64,000 nucleotides of DNA from Anabaena sp. 4-3 (GCF_001597745.1 NZ_LUHJ01000068.1:131434-195433), one strand, 5' to 3'. Counted from the first letter of the stretch, positions 1-9,060 are shown. Program-made: numbers and translations. Notes: generated by a model not told the origin, from the sequence alone.

Positions 1-20
1 GTAAAATAAAAAAGTGGAGT

Positions 21-38
21 ATTTTAGTTAACTAAAAT
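21..38. repeat. perfect 18-bp palindrome upstream of trhO
   Basis: ATTTTAGTTAACTAAAAT reads the same on both strands and lies 34 bases before the trhO start. A smaller inverted repeat, ACTAT-N5-ATAGT, follows at 40-54. Either could be an operator or the end of a terminator for a gene to the left of the window. The sequence alone does not decide. Confidence 0.35.
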
Positions 39-72
39 AACTATACCAGATAGTTTTGATTTTGACAAAGGG

Positions 73-981
73 ATGAACGAAAAAAATACTCAAATTGTTG
101 CCACATTTTATAAATTTGTCAGTTTGCCGGATTGTGTGGAGATGCAAGCACCCTTGTTGTCTTATTGTTCAGCACAAGGCATTAAGGGAACAATTCTGTT
201 AGCCAAAGAAGGAATCAACGGCACGATCGCCGGTTCTCGTCAAACTATAGACGCAGTTCTAGCTTATCTGCGTTCTGATCCACGGTTCACAGACTTAGAA
301 CACAAGGAATCAACGGCAGAACAACCCCCGTTTGAACGCATGAAGGTGCGTTTAAAAAAAGAGATTGTCACATTAGGTTTACCGGAAGTTGACCCCAATG
401 AACAAGTAGGAAAGTACGTCACCCCTGAAGAATGGAATGATTTAATTTCTGATCCAGAAGTAATTGTGATTGATACCCGCAATGATTACGAAGTACATAT
501 TGGAACTTTCAAAGGGGCGCAAAATCCGCAAACCAATTCTTTTAGAGACTTTCCTGAATATGTGCGTCAAAACCTTGACCCGAACAAACATCAAAAAGTA
601 GCGATGTTTTGTACTGGGGGGATTCGTTGCGAAAAAGCATCATCTTATATGATATCACAAGGTTTTGCTGAAGTCTATCACCTCAAAGGCGGTATCCTCA
701 AATATTTAGAAGCAGTCCCCGCAGAACAAAGCCTATGGGAAGGTGAATGTTTTGTGTTTGATGAACGGGTAACTGTGAGTCATGGTTTAGAAGTAGGAAA
801 TCATGAGTTGTGTTTCTGTTGTGGACACCCATTAACTGAGGAAGATAAAACATCATCCAAGTATGAACAAGGTATTTCCTGTCCTCACTGCTTTGATAGT
901 CTTACCGCCGACAAAAGAGTGCGTCAACAGGAAAAATGGCGACAGTATCAGTTAAAAATGCAACGAACAAAAACAAGCTAA
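73..981 (+). CDS. trhO: tRNA uridine(34) hydroxylase, rhodanese family (TrhO/YceA)
   Basis: A cytoplasmic enzyme that hydroxylates U34 at C5 in the anticodon of certain tRNAs, the first step to 5-(carboxy)methoxyuridine-type wobble bases. At 302 residues it has the usual TrhO plan. An acylphosphatase-like N-terminal half contains the motif AKEGINGT. A central rhodanese domain has VIDTRNDYE and the active-site loop [12 protein letters not shown] with its catalytic Cys. A Cys-rich tail follows (CFCCGHPL, then CPHC), as in other long family members. The ATG at 73 is preceded by AAAGGG. A strong hairpin 24 bases after the stop suggests a single-gene transcript. Family assignment is firm; the tRNA substrate is taken from the family. 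Confidence 0.93.
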   Translation: MNEKNTQIVATFYKFVSLPDCVEMQAPLLSYCSAQGIKGTILLAKEGINGTIAGSRQTIDAVLAYLRSDPRFTDLEHKESTAEQPPFERMKVRLKKEIVTLGLPEVDPNEQVGKYVTPEEWNDLISDPEVIVIDTRNDYEVHIGTFKGAQNPQTNSFRDFPEYVRQNLDPNKHQKVAMFCTGGIRCEKASSYMISQGFAEVYHLKGGILKYLEAVPAEQSLWEGECFVFDERVTVSHGLEVGNHELCFCCGHPLTEEDKTSSKYEQGISCPHCFDSLTADKRVRQQEKWRQYQLKMQRTKTS

Positions 982-1004
982 GACGAGTTAAAGCAGAAAT
1001 TATG

Positions 1005-1041
1005 TTGACACTCCCCCATTTTATCAACGGGGGAGTGTCAA
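1005..1041. terminator. strong hairpin terminator after trhO
   Basis: A perfect 13-bp stem TTGACACTCCCCC / GGGGGAGTGTCAA with an 11-base loop sits 24 bases after the trhO stop and runs into AAACTGTTTTT. It can also serve the convergent methyltransferase gene, because the minus-strand reading has a T-run before it. A second hairpin, CCTCTAGC-GGAG-GCTAGAGG, lies at 1062-1081 between the two genes. Confidence 0.7.
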
Positions 1042-1126
1042 AAACTGTTTTTCGGTTGTATCCTCTAGCGGAGGCTAGAGGAGAGTTGAGGTATTTTGAA
1101 ACGCGGAGGGGCGCAAAGGTGGAAGT

Positions 1127-1789
1127 TCAGTTTTTTAAGGCTAGGGTTAAGCCGTCTCCTATGGGTACTAGGCTGAGTGTGATTCTTTGGTCTTGTAGGA
1201 GTTTTGCATTAAAGGCGCGGATTTTTGTGGTACGGTTGTCTTGTGTTTGAGGGTCGGCTACTCTGCCTGACCAGAGAACGTTATCTATGGCTATTAGTCC
1301 ACCTTGGCGGACTAATTTTAGCGATCGCTCGTAATAATGATCATAGTTGCTTTTGTCGGCATCGATGAAGGCAAAGTCAAAGGTTTCTGCTTCACCTGCT
1401 GCGAGTAATTTATCTAATGTCTCTAAGGCTGGGGCGATGTGTAAGTCAATTTTATCGCCTACTCCGGCTTGTTGCCAATAACGACGGGCGATCGCTGTAT
1501 ATTCTTCACTGTTATCACAGGCGATTATCTTACCTTCCGGGGGTAAGGCTAACGCCACGGCTAAGGCACTATAGCCTGTAAATACACCTATTTCTAAGGT
1601 TTTCTTTGCACCTAATAATTTGACTAGCAAGGCCATGAATTGCCCCTGTTCTGGTGCTATTTGCATCCTCCCCATCGGATGCTGGGCTGTTTCTTGCCGC
1701 AATTGCGCTAATATCTCCGGTTCTCGCAAGGAAACAGATAGTAAATATTCATACAGGTTTGTGTCTAGTCCCAGTGTTCGAGTTGACAT
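1127..1789 (-). CDS. SAM-dependent O-methyltransferase, caffeoyl-CoA/catechol type
   Basis: A 220-residue class I methyltransferase of the small cation-dependent O-methyltransferase family, which methylates vicinal hydroxyls of phenolic compounds. The SAM-binding motif is EIGVFTGYSALAVALALP, followed by an acidic residue strand (IACDNSEEY). The metal-binding region FAFIDADKSNYDHYYE and the later DNVLWSGRV are both typical. The length matches the family (about 220). It is convergent with trhO and divergent from the dehydrogenase at 2236. The natural substrate cannot be told from sequence; cyanobacterial members accept many catechols in vitro. Confidence 0.88.
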   Translation of the reverse strand: MSTRTLGLDTNLYEYLLSVSLREPEILAQLRQETAQHPMGRMQIAPEQGQFMALLVKLLGAKKTLEIGVFTGYSALAVALALPPEGKIIACDNSEEYTAIARRYWQQAGVGDKIDLHIAPALETLDKLLAAGEAETFDFAFIDADKSNYDHYYERSLKLVRQGGLIAIDNVLWSGRVADPQTQDNRTTKIRAFNAKLLQDQRITLSLVPIGDGLTLALKN

Positions 1790-2104
1790 TAATAGTAATC
1801 AAAAATCAATAAATACCTGGACAAAAATTTATTATAATCTGTCTTTCGATTGAAATAATTTTGATTTTCTTTCCATCTGCGGGGCGATAAATACCTGGGA
1901 TTTGATAGGTAATTTTAAATCAGGTGAACGAACACAATCGTTCCTCAAACAGCAAGAGAGTTGTGTACTTGTTTTCCGTGTTCAGATTAGTGCATATAAA
2001 CCTTAGTGTGTTGGATGTGAGGAGAATAATTAACGTTAGTCGTATGACTAATATCCGGGGTAAAACAGCCTAAACTTGCAGATGCAAGTGGGATTAAGAG
2101 AATA

Positions 2105-2142
2105 ATTAAACCTTGGGTTGGCTTGCCAATCCAAGGTTTAAT
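2105..2142. other. stem-loop in the 1790-2235 intergenic region
   Basis: The 446-base gap between the divergent methyltransferase and dehydrogenase genes contains ATTAAACCTTGG (2105-2116) pairing exactly with CCAAGGTTTAAT (2131-2142), plus an inner TTGG/CCAA. It lies 94 bases before the dehydrogenase start, where it could act in a leader or end a short transcript. No gene or known RNA family was recognised in the rest of the gap. Confidence 0.4.
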
Positions 2143-2235
2143 TTCTGTCAGATGAAAATTACATAATTCAGGTTTGTGACTGTTGTCTTGGCAACTTTCT
2201 GCTGTGTTAAGTTCCCTTTTGTTCGAGGTAATCTG

Positions 2236-3093
2236 ATGCCAAAAAAACAAACATTACAGCCACCGCAAGAACAAGAATTGCCTGGTGTTGAATCTAAAAT
2301 GCGACCAAAACCCAAGGCACAAGATGAGCAACATCGGGGTAGTGGTAAATTACAGGATAAAGTCGCCTTAATTACAGGTGGAGATAGTGGTATTGGTCGT
2401 GCTGTAGCGATCGCATTTGCCAAAGAAGGTGCAGATGTGGCGTTTGTTTATCTAGAAGAACACGGTGATGCGGAAGAAACTAAAAATTTAGTAGCAGAAC
2501 ATGGACGACGGGCATTATCGATAGCCGGTGATATTGCTGATGAAGCTTTTTGTCAGCGTGTTGTCAAACAAACAGTAGATGAGTTTGGTAAACTAGACAT
2601 TCTCATCAATAATGCTGCTGAACAACACCCCCAACAAAGCATTGAAGATATTAGTCAAGAACAATTAGAGCGCACATTCCGCACTAATATCTTTTCAATG
2701 TTTTATTTTACTAAAGCAGCAATGAAACATTTAAAAGAAGGAAGTGCAATTATCAATACCACATCGGTCACAGCTTATAAAGGTAATCAGTATTTGCTAG
2801 ATTACTCATCTACAAAAGGTGCAATTGTCGCCTTTACTCGTTCCTTATCACAAAATTTAATCGGCAAGGGAATTAGGGTAAATGCAGTTGCACCCGGCCC
2901 GATTTGGACACCTTTAATACCCGCGACTTTCCCAGCCGATCAAGTGGCAAATTTTGGCAAACAAGTACCCATGCAAAGAGCAGGACAACCAGAAGAAGTT
3001 GCTCCCAGCTACGTTTTCTTAGCTTCTGATGATGCTTCTTATATGTCCGGTCAAGTTTTACATCCCAATGGTGGCGAAATTGTCAATGGTTAA
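2236..3093 (+). CDS. SDR family oxidoreductase (general-stress-protein-39-like)
   Basis: An NAD(P)-dependent short-chain dehydrogenase of 285 residues. The N-terminal extension PKKQTLQPPQEQELPG and the phrase KLQDKVALITGGDSGIGRAV are typical of the Bacillus YdaD/YhdF-like subgroup. The cofactor loop is TGGDSGIG, followed by LINNAAEQ, the catalytic Ser in NTTSVTAYKG, and the YSSTKGA Tyr/Lys pair. I chose the ATG at 2236 because GAGGT at 2224-2228 gives an ideal spacing; the frame is open to an earlier ATG at 2176 but that adds an unusual Cys/Val-rich segment. Substrate unknown. These proteins are often stress-induced, but no regulatory site was identified here. Confidence 0.9.
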   Translation: MPKKQTLQPPQEQELPGVESKMRPKPKAQDEQHRGSGKLQDKVALITGGDSGIGRAVAIAFAKEGADVAFVYLEEHGDAEETKNLVAEHGRRALSIAGDIADEAFCQRVVKQTVDEFGKLDILINNAAEQHPQQSIEDISQEQLERTFRTNIFSMFYFTKAAMKHLKEGSAIINTTSVTAYKGNQYLLDYSSTKGAIVAFTRSLSQNLIGKGIRVNAVAPGPIWTPLIPATFPADQVANFGKQVPMQRAGQPEEVAPSYVFLASDDASYMSGQVLHPNGGEIVNG

Positions 3094-3129
3094 TCAGTAA
3101 CTCCACTAAAAAACGTCATACCCAAATCT

Positions 3130-3150
3130 CCGACTTCTTTGAGAAGTCGG
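3130..3150. terminator. hairpin after the SDR gene
   Basis: CCGACTTCT-TTG-AGAAGTCGG forms a 9-bp stem 36 bases after the dehydrogenase stop. It is followed by GGATATATCCC rather than a T-run, so it may be one copy of the CGACTTCT...AGAAGTCG intergenic repeat common in cyanobacteria rather than a classical terminator. Confidence 0.4.
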
Positions 3151-3288
3151 GGATATATCCCTTAGTCATTTGCTGATGAATGATTTGAGTTTTGCATGAT
3201 TGTGTCTATCAATGGGGGGATGATTGCAGACGAAACAATTGGTAATCTAGCTAAGGAAAAACATTTAAAAAGATAGCAACTAAAGTTT

Positions 3289-3546
3289 ATGGCATCTCCA
3301 AAACCATTGCATGGCACAGATTTAGTAGATTGTGCTAGGGCTAATGCCAAGCAGGGAATCGAAACTGCTGCTTATCAATGTGGCTATGGTGATGATATCA
3401 ATACATTTGCACGAGAACTGAAGCAAGCTTGTGAGCAAATGAATTTACAAGTTAAGGAACTCAGCCAACTAATTACTGACCAGGATATGATACTGAACTT
3501 GGGTACGGGAGATATCATCGCCCCAGACACATCATCAGAGCTGTAA
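3289..3546 (+). CDS. small conserved hypothetical protein
   Basis: An 85-residue soluble protein with no signal peptide or membrane segment. The N-terminal part has LVDCARANAKQGIETAAYQCGYGDD, and a central helix-rich stretch (FARELKQACEQMNLQVKELSQLI) is probably a short coiled coil or helical hairpin. It resembles small hypothetical proteins kept in many cyanobacteria, from memory only. Its last 12 bases overlap the 3' end of mgtE on the other strand. An in-frame stop at 3274 separates it from a 26-codon open stretch upstream, so the start at 3289 is the first possible ATG after that stop. No clear ribosome-binding site is seen. Confidence 0.6.
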   Translation: MASPKPLHGTDLVDCARANAKQGIETAAYQCGYGDDINTFARELKQACEQMNLQVKELSQLITDQDMILNLGTGDIIAPDTSSEL

Positions 3547-4935
3547 AATTATCCGTGCTAAGTTGAAGTAGATTAAAACGCCCAGAACATCAACGGCTGT
3601 CGTGATAAATGGCGCAGACATCAACGCCGGATCTAAACGCAGCAACCGAAATAAAAATGGTAGTGCGGAACCAGAAACGGAAGCTAACACCGAAATAGCT
3701 ACTAAACTGCTACCTACAGCGATCGCCACTTCTAATCTACCCTGCAAAAAGAAAGCCCAGACTGTGGCGATAGTACCTAACATACCACCTAACAAAGCAC
3801 CAGCGATCGCTTCCCGGCCAATCACCTGCATCGCCCCAAGGGATCTAATTTCTTCAGTATTCATCCCCCGAATTACCACCGTTGAAGACTGTGCGCCCAC
3901 ATTACCGCCAGTACCCGTGAGTAACGGGATAAATGCCGTTAATGTCACCACTTTCGTTAAAATATCTTCTTGCGATTTAATAATTGTGCCTGTGACGGTA
4001 TTAGTAATCAGCAACACGAATAACCACAATACCCGCTTGCGGGCTACTTGCAATAAATCCATCTGAAAATAATTATCGCCATCAGCCTGTACACCACCAC
4101 CCACGGCGTAGATATCTTCAGTAGTTTCTTGTTGCAAAATATCAATCACATCATCAACGGTGACAATACCCACTAATCTGTCTTCTCTATCCACAACCGG
4201 CACAGCCAAAAAATCATACCGTTGAATTAATCTGGCTACTTCTTCTTGATCTGTATCGGTGTGAACCAGAATCACATCCCGTGTCATAATCTCGCCAATA
4301 ATTTGCTCAGGCTGCGATGTCACCAGTTCCCGCAGCGAAACAATCCCCGTTAACCGTCTAGCTGCATCAGTCACGTAAAGATAATAAATCATCTCACTGG
4401 CATTAGCTAGTCGGCGCATCCTTTCTAGGGCTTGAGTGACTGTAAAGTTTTCTTTGAGCGCAATAAATTCTAAAGTCATTATCCGCCCAGCTGTACCAGC
4501 TTCATAACCCAAAAGTAAAGCTGTCGCTTGCCGTTCTACAGGACTAAGTTGTTCTAAGAGGCGATTGACGATTTTTGCAGGTAATTCATCAAATAACCTC
4601 GCTCGATCATCAGAAGACATTTGATCGACAATATCCCGGACTTCTTGACTTTTTAGTTCCTCAATCAGCCTTTCTTGCACGCTATAGTCCAGATATTCAT
4701 AAACTTCAATCGCCTCACTTTTTGAAAGTAAGCGAAACGCCAAAGCGTGCATTGCTTCTGGTAAACCTTCAATCGCTTCCGCAATATCCGCAGGCTGCAC
4801 AGGTACAAGAATCGCTTTCGCTCCTTGTAAGTCTCCAGCTTCTAATAGCATTCGCAGTTGAGTCCGCACTAAATCGCGCAATTCCCTACGTGACACATCC
4901 TGAAGGGCAGAGTTTAAATTGTTCGTCTCCGTCAC
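3535..4935 (-). CDS. mgtE: magnesium transporter MgtE
   Basis: A 466-residue Mg2+ channel of the inner membrane. The order is: an N-terminal MgtE_N helical superhelix (about residues 20-135, with ELPAKIVNRLLEQLSPVERQ), a tandem CBS pair that senses Mg2+ (about 140-265, including GEIMTRDVILVHTD and AVPVVDREDRLVGIVTVDDV), then five membrane helices from about residue 305. The pore-region signatures are FIPLLTGTGGNVGAQSSTVVIRG and DPALMSAPFITTAVDVLG. The family is gated by cytosolic Mg2+ through the CBS domains. It is monocistronic and convergent with the small gene at 3289. Assignment is firm. Confidence 0.96.
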   Translation of the reverse strand: MTETNNLNSALQDVSRRELRDLVRTQLRMLLEAGDLQGAKAILVPVQPADIAEAIEGLPEAMHALAFRLLSKSEAIEVYEYLDYSVQERLIEELKSQEVRDIVDQMSSDDRARLFDELPAKIVNRLLEQLSPVERQATALLLGYEAGTAGRIMTLEFIALKENFTVTQALERMRRLANASEMIYYLYVTDAARRLTGIVSLRELVTSQPEQIIGEIMTRDVILVHTDTDQEEVARLIQRYDFLAVPVVDREDRLVGIVTVDDVIDILQQETTEDIYAVGGGVQADGDNYFQMDLLQVARKRVLWLFVLLITNTVTGTIIKSQEDILTKVVTLTAFIPLLTGTGGNVGAQSSTVVIRGMNTEEIRSLGAMQVIGREAIAGALLGGMLGTIATVWAFFLQGRLEVAIAVGSSLVAISVLASVSGSALPFLFRLLRLDPALMSAPFITTAVDVLGVLIYFNLARIILQL

Positions 4936-5101
4936 TTTTCACTTTCCTCGACCAATGTGAACAAGGTTGCTGCCCTTAGTCTAAGGGATAGTGGCAGATG
5001 AGAGGTTAAACTTATGGTGATTTTTCCTACTTTAGATATGGTGTCTGGCAAAGTGGCTGATATCCTATGTTTCATGCCCAGCCTCATGAGGTTATATCTT
5101 G

Positions 5102-5225
5102 AGGACTTACGCAAGTGTGATCATGAAACTTTCTTGTAGGGTGCGTCAGCGCAGATAATATGGTAAAAATCAGCAGATTTTTGACATCTGACGCACCCTA
5201 CTAAGGTGCCAGTTGCGTAAGTCCT
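5102..5225. repeat. MITE-like palindromic element (full copy)
   Basis: A 124-base element bounded by perfect 13-bp terminal inverted repeats AGGACTTACGCAA / TTGCGTAAGTCCT. It contains an inner perfect 14-bp inverted repeat GTAGGGTGCGTCAG (5136-5149) / CTGACGCACCCTAC (5188-5201). No coding capacity. A truncated relative is at 62182-62271, and the inner module alone at 16260-16324. It lies in the 559-base gap between mgtE and the copper-storage-like gene. Apart from this element, I see no gene there. Confidence 0.75.
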
Positions 5226-5494
5226 GTCTTGTCAGGTGAAAAATTGATTATTCAGGGCGTAGGGAAGTTCTGAGCAGGGAAAAGAGAATTCTGCACAAAT
5301 GCGGGGATGATAACTATTTAATCGAACATGATATTAATTTTTTATCTCTCTATTATGGAACATTGTTTCATACTCTTTTAGCAATATTTATTAATACAAC
5401 TATAGTCAGACGCTCAGTTTTAACATAGCGTCTAAATTAAAGCCTATGAGGTGATTGAACTCGATCATAACAATTCATCAAAGAGGCTTTGAAT

Positions 5495-5866
5495 ATGGCT
5501 ATACAACAATTAACCTTGCAAAAAGTTAACCAACAAAACCAAGAATGTATTCAAAACTGTTTAGACTGCTCTAATATTTGTTTAAATACTGCTACTGCCT
5601 ACTGCACCACAAAAGGTGGTATGCACACAGAATCACAGCATCTACGATTAATGCTCGATTGCGCTGAGATTTGCCAAACCAGTGCTAATTTTATGTTACG
5701 TGGTTCTGACTTGGATGTGCGTACCTGTGCTGTTTGTGCTGAGGTGTGTGAACGATGCGCTCAGAATTGCGATCGCTTCGAGAATGATTCACAAATGAAG
5801 GCTTGCGCTGATATGTGTCGCCGTTGTGCTGAGTCTTGCCGCAGAATGTCTATGGCAAGGGCTTAA
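5495..5866 (+). CDS. four-helix bundle Cys-rich copper-binding protein (Csp/DUF326-like)
   Basis: A 123-residue protein with many Cys residues spaced along predicted helices (CIQNCLDCSNIC, CAEIC, CAVCAEVCERCAQNC, CADMCRRCAESC). This is the pattern of bacterial copper storage proteins, in which Cys residues line the core of a four-helix bundle and bind many Cu(I) ions. No export signal is present, which fits the cytosolic Csp3-like type. The ATG at 5495 has AAGAGG at 5481-5486; a TTG two codons earlier is also possible. Two terminators follow. Metal identity is inferred from the family. Confidence 0.82.
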   Translation: MAIQQLTLQKVNQQNQECIQNCLDCSNICLNTATAYCTTKGGMHTESQHLRLMLDCAEICQTSANFMLRGSDLDVRTCAVCAEVCERCAQNCDRFENDSQMKACADMCRRCAESCRRMSMARA

Positions 5867-5951
5867 TTTATCACCGACATTTTTATCGGTTAGATTATTA
5901 CTACAGATGGATGTGCAATCATCAACCCACAGTTTAACTTAGATCCAGTTA

Positions 5952-5992
5952 AAAATAAACCTCTCCAATTTAATGTTTGAGAGGTTTATTTT
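5952..5992 (+). terminator. terminator after the copper-storage-like gene
   Basis: A perfect 14-bp stem AAAATAAACCTCTC / GAGAGGTTTATTTT with a 13-base loop ends in TTTT, 85 bases after the stop at 5866. Confidence 0.55.
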
Positions 5993-6058
5993 ATTAATAT
6001 CCCAAAAAATTCATATAAATTAAATAATCATCCTATATCATTCATGGAAAAACATGAT

Positions 6059-6090
6059 ACTCGACTTCTGTGAGAGGTTGAGTATTTTTT
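6059..6090 (+). terminator. second, stronger terminator in the same gap
   Basis: ACTCGACTTCT-GTG-AGAGGTTGAGT gives an 11-bp stem (two G-U pairs) with a three-base loop, followed by A and six T. It is a classical rho-independent terminator on the plus strand. No gene lies between it and the first terminator, so it may back up read-through or end a small RNA. The rest of the 5867-6521 gap shows no gene. Confidence 0.6.
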
Positions 6091-6521
6091 AGTGAGCATT
6101 CAATAATACTGATTAAGATTTTTGTTCCTTATGTTACATTAAACCCAGCTAATTCAAATAAATATACTGCTATGCTATAGTATATATTGATAAACGTGAT
6201 GTTTGTAATCATTACTTTGATTACTTCAACCTACTGCTGAGATACTCAATAATATCTAAATAAAAGTAGCTACGCAGTCATTAACCTAGTTAACTGTTGA
6301 TGATAAGGTGATCACAGCATCAGTAAATCTACAAACATAGTCTGTAGCAAATACTGATTCTAAACTAATAATCTCTTGTGTAAATAAATCTCATCCTTTT
6401 GTCACTTACACTTTAGATAAAAACTCAGTTTTTACTACAATTTCAATTGTCCACTGACTCAAATGTAAATTAGTTTAGATTGTAGATTTGATGCAGCCAA
6501 ATTTGAGAAATCAACACCTAC

Positions 6522-7145
6522 ATGAAAACAAAATCAAGTATGATTGTCATGGATACACCGAATAACAAATCAATTCCTTTGTCACCAAAATTAACAGAAG
6601 AAATCATGGAAGAACAGCGTATCCATGATGTACTACTTTTGTTAGAGAATTTATCATACAGAGAAGAAACAACAGTTAAGTTGATCATAGATTGTTTGTA
6701 TGATGTAGGAGCTACTAACCTGATTAATCAAAAGTTTAATTCATACGCCATAAATGGGACAGTTAAGAAAGTTGCCAGATTTTCTAAGCCTGTATTCAGA
6801 ATGATTGCTTGGCGATGGTTTAAGAAAAACTGTCCCCAACTAATTACGAATTGGCTGCATGATCAGGTGAGGTTTAAAAAAGCAATTCCAACACAGCCAG
6901 AAATAGTTGTAGAACAGGTACCAATTCAGCAAGATTTACCAATAATATTAGAAGATAAGAACAGAGAAGTTAAATATCTTCGTTCTCAAGTCAGATTATT
7001 AATTGCGATTTTTATCCTGGCAGTCACTTCATTTAGTGGTAGTTTTTTATGGCTCAATTATAGATTCGAGCAAGCCAACCTACAAACACTCGAACAACTA
7101 CAAACTCAACTCAAAATCAAAGAGGCGAGTGTGAATAATCCTTAA
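6522..7145 (+). CDS. hypothetical membrane-anchored protein
   Basis: 207 residues, not recognised. The N-terminal two thirds is soluble and basic, with LLLLENLSYREETTVKLIIDCLYDVGATNLINQKF resembling a helical domain. Near residues 145-175 a charged stretch leads into one predicted membrane helix (LLIAIFILAVTSFSGSFLWL), then a short coiled-coil-like tail rich in Gln and Leu. It could be a cytosol-facing protein held by a C-terminal anchor. ATG codons at 6522 and 6540 are both possible and neither has a clear ribosome-binding site. It stands alone between long AT-rich gaps. Confidence 0.6.
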   Translation: MKTKSSMIVMDTPNNKSIPLSPKLTEEIMEEQRIHDVLLLLENLSYREETTVKLIIDCLYDVGATNLINQKFNSYAINGTVKKVARFSKPVFRMIAWRWFKKNCPQLITNWLHDQVRFKKAIPTQPEIVVEQVPIQQDLPIILEDKNREVKYLRSQVRLLIAIFILAVTSFSGSFLWLNYRFEQANLQTLEQLQTQLKIKEASVNNP

Positions 7146-7215
7146 ACTTTGGGGTGTCGTACTCTCCACTAACCCAACCTACTGGACTGACACGACTAAA
7201 AGGATGCAAAAAAGT

Positions 7216-7334
7216 TGTAGGTTGGGGAGCCATCGCCGTTGACGGGTTTCCCGGCTTGGGGCGAATGGCGTTTGACGTAGGAAACCCAACACCAATATCT
7301 TAGTTGGGTTGCGCTACGCTTAACCCAACCTACA
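7216..7334. repeat. intergenic inverted-repeat element (GTAGGTTGGG type)
   Basis: TGTAGGTTGGG at 7216-7226 pairs with CCCAACCTACA at 7324-7334. Inside are further arms, including GTTGGGTT...AACCCAAC around 7303-7329. This GTAGGTTGGG/CCCAACCTAC sequence is a frequent noncoding repeat in cyanobacterial genomes. It fills most of the gap between two convergent genes. Confidence 0.6.
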
Positions 7335-7391
7335 TCTATTGCACTATTTTAGCTGTGTCAATCCACTACTTATCTGTGAGAAAAATCTCCA

Positions 7392-8942
7392 TCAAGAAAA
7401 CTTGGTCAAAAATGCCAAAAGTTTTTTTGTCTTGGGTGTTAGCAGTGTCCGACGATAAGCATCTGCGGCTTTTTTAATAGCTTCAGCTTGGGTGGGGTAG
7501 GGATGAATCACATTACTTAACTTATTTAAACCAATTTTATTAACTATTGCTGTCGTTACTTCTGAAATCATCTCACCTGCATGAGTCGCTACAATAGTTG
7601 CGCCGAGAATTTCATCAGTACCTTTTTTGTGATGAATTTTCAAAAATCCGACTTCTTCGGCATCTGCGATCGCTCGGTCTACACTACTAAAAGGTATCTT
7701 AATTGTTTCCACATCAATCCCCATCTCCCTGGCTTGCTGTTCATACATCCCCACATGGGCAATCTCAGGATCAGTATATGTCACCCAAGGCATGACTAAA
7801 CTACTCAATTGAGAACGTCCCAACCCAAAAGGAGAAAACAACGCATTCTTAATTACAATTCTCGCCGCAGCGTCAGCCGCATGGGTAAATTTCCAATTCA
7901 TGCAGATATCACCCGCCGCATATATCTTGGGGTTGGTAGTTTGCAAGTAATCATTCACCTTGACACCGTGGCGTTTGTCATACTCTACCCCCACAGCTTC
8001 TAAATTTAATCCTTCCACATTCGGCGCACGTCCCGCACCTACTAAAATCTCATCTACCGTTACCGAATCTCGATGAGTATTGGAGGAAAAATACAACCGC
8101 TTTCCTTCGGTGACAGTCACCACTTCTTCTAACTTGCAATTCAGCACCAAGCGAATACCTTCTCGAATCAACGCTTGCTGTACAATTTCCGCCGCATCAG
8201 CATCTTCTTTATTGAGAACATGAGAACCGCTATGAAACAGCACCACCTCACAACCCAAACGCCGGAATGCTTGCGCCAATTCGCAACCAATAGGGCCACC
8301 ACCTATCACCGCTAACCTTTCCGGGCGTTGAATTAAAGAAAAAACCGTTTCATTAGTCAAATAACCTACGTCTTCAATTCCTCTGATAGCTGGTGATTTC
8401 GCCCTTGCACCAGTAGCAATCACAGCTTTTTTAAACTTGAGAATTTTACCATCAACTTCTACAGTATCTTGACTAGCAAATCGACCGCTACCCAAGAAAA
8501 CATCAACCCCCAGCGATGCAAAGCGTTCCGCCGAGTCATGATGACTAATTCCCGCCCGTACTCGCCGCATTCGCGCCATAACTGCGGAAAAATCCACATT
8601 AATCTGTTGTTTGGGAATATTTACCCCTAAATTTTGAGCATTCCAGATTTCACCCACCACCCGCGCCGACCGAATGATAGTTTTAGAAGGTACGCAACCG
8701 ACATTTAAGCAATCTCCACCCATGAGATGCTTTTCAATTAACGCTACTTTCAAACCCAAACCCAAACCAGCCGCACCCGCCGCTACTACTAATCCCGCCG
8801 TACCAGCACCAATTACCACTAAGTCATAACAATCAGCCGGTTGAGGATTTACCCAATTTTTGGGATGGACATGAGCAATCAACTTCTGGTTATACTCATC
8901 TACTGGGCGAACAATCACTCTGTTGATTTCAGAATTGGACAT
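7392..8942 (-). CDS. mercuric-reductase-like FAD/NAD(P) disulfide oxidoreductase
   Basis: A flavoprotein of the dihydrolipoamide dehydrogenase/mercuric reductase family, 516 residues from the ATG at 8942 (GGGAG upstream; an upstream ATG at 9005 adds 21 residues of repeat-like sequence). The FAD site is VVIGAGTAGLVVAAGAAG. The redox-active disulfide is in GGDCLNVGCVPSK (C-X4-C). The NAD(P) fold is AVIGGGPIGCELAQAFRRLG, and the second FAD motif is IYAAGDIC. The C-terminal dimerisation domain has HPYPTQAEA. It has no N-terminal heavy-metal domain and no Cys pair at the C terminus (it ends KKLLAFLTKFS), both found in true MerA, so mercury reduction is doubtful. It lies downstream of two TVP38-like membrane genes on the same strand. 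Confidence 0.85.
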   Translation of the reverse strand: MSNSEINRVIVRPVDEYNQKLIAHVHPKNWVNPQPADCYDLVVIGAGTAGLVVAAGAAGLGLGLKVALIEKHLMGGDCLNVGCVPSKTIIRSARVVGEIWNAQNLGVNIPKQQINVDFSAVMARMRRVRAGISHHDSAERFASLGVDVFLGSGRFASQDTVEVDGKILKFKKAVIATGARAKSPAIRGIEDVGYLTNETVFSLIQRPERLAVIGGGPIGCELAQAFRRLGCEVVLFHSGSHVLNKEDADAAEIVQQALIREGIRLVLNCKLEEVVTVTEGKRLYFSSNTHRDSVTVDEILVGAGRAPNVEGLNLEAVGVEYDKRHGVKVNDYLQTTNPKIYAAGDICMNWKFTHAADAAARIVIKNALFSPFGLGRSQLSSLVMPWVTYTDPEIAHVGMYEQQAREMGIDVETIKIPFSSVDRAIADAEEVGFLKIHHKKGTDEILGATIVATHAGEMISEVTTAIVNKIGLNKLSNVIHPYPTQAEAIKKAADAYRRTLLTPKTKKLLAFLTKFS

Positions 8943-9035
8943 CGGCGATATCTCCCTCAACAATTTAACTTTCAAAATTCCCAATTCAAAATCAGGACAT
9001 TCCACCTCATGGTGTCAAGACTGGCGCATACAAGA

Positions 9036-9051
9036 GAGGACTAAAGTCCTC
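9036..9051. repeat. GAGGACT-AA-AGTCCTC palindrome
   Basis: A 7-bp stem in the gap between the flavoprotein and the first TVP38 gene. The wider sequence (GAGAGGACTAAAGTCCTCACTAC, 9034 onward) matches the reverse complement of the element at 40135-40193, so it is a copy of an intergenic repeat. Confidence 0.6.
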
Positions 9052-9060
9052 ACTACGAAC

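Noticed and set aside
3196-3276. 26-codon frame before the gene at 3289
   Set aside because: It is short, ends in TAG in the same frame, and has no ribosome-binding site. A broken longer gene is possible but not supported.
3602-4066. 154-codon open frame antisense to mgtE
   Set aside because: It lies wholly inside the mgtE membrane domain and reads as low-complexity Asn/Thr/Pro-rich sequence.
4932-5114. 60-codon frame upstream of mgtE
   Set aside because: It runs into the terminal repeat of the element at 5102 and has no ribosome-binding site or protein-like pattern.
7392-8942. mercury-resistance operon
   Set aside because: The MerA-like protein lacks the C-terminal Cys pair and N-terminal metal domain, and no merR, merT or merP gene is present.
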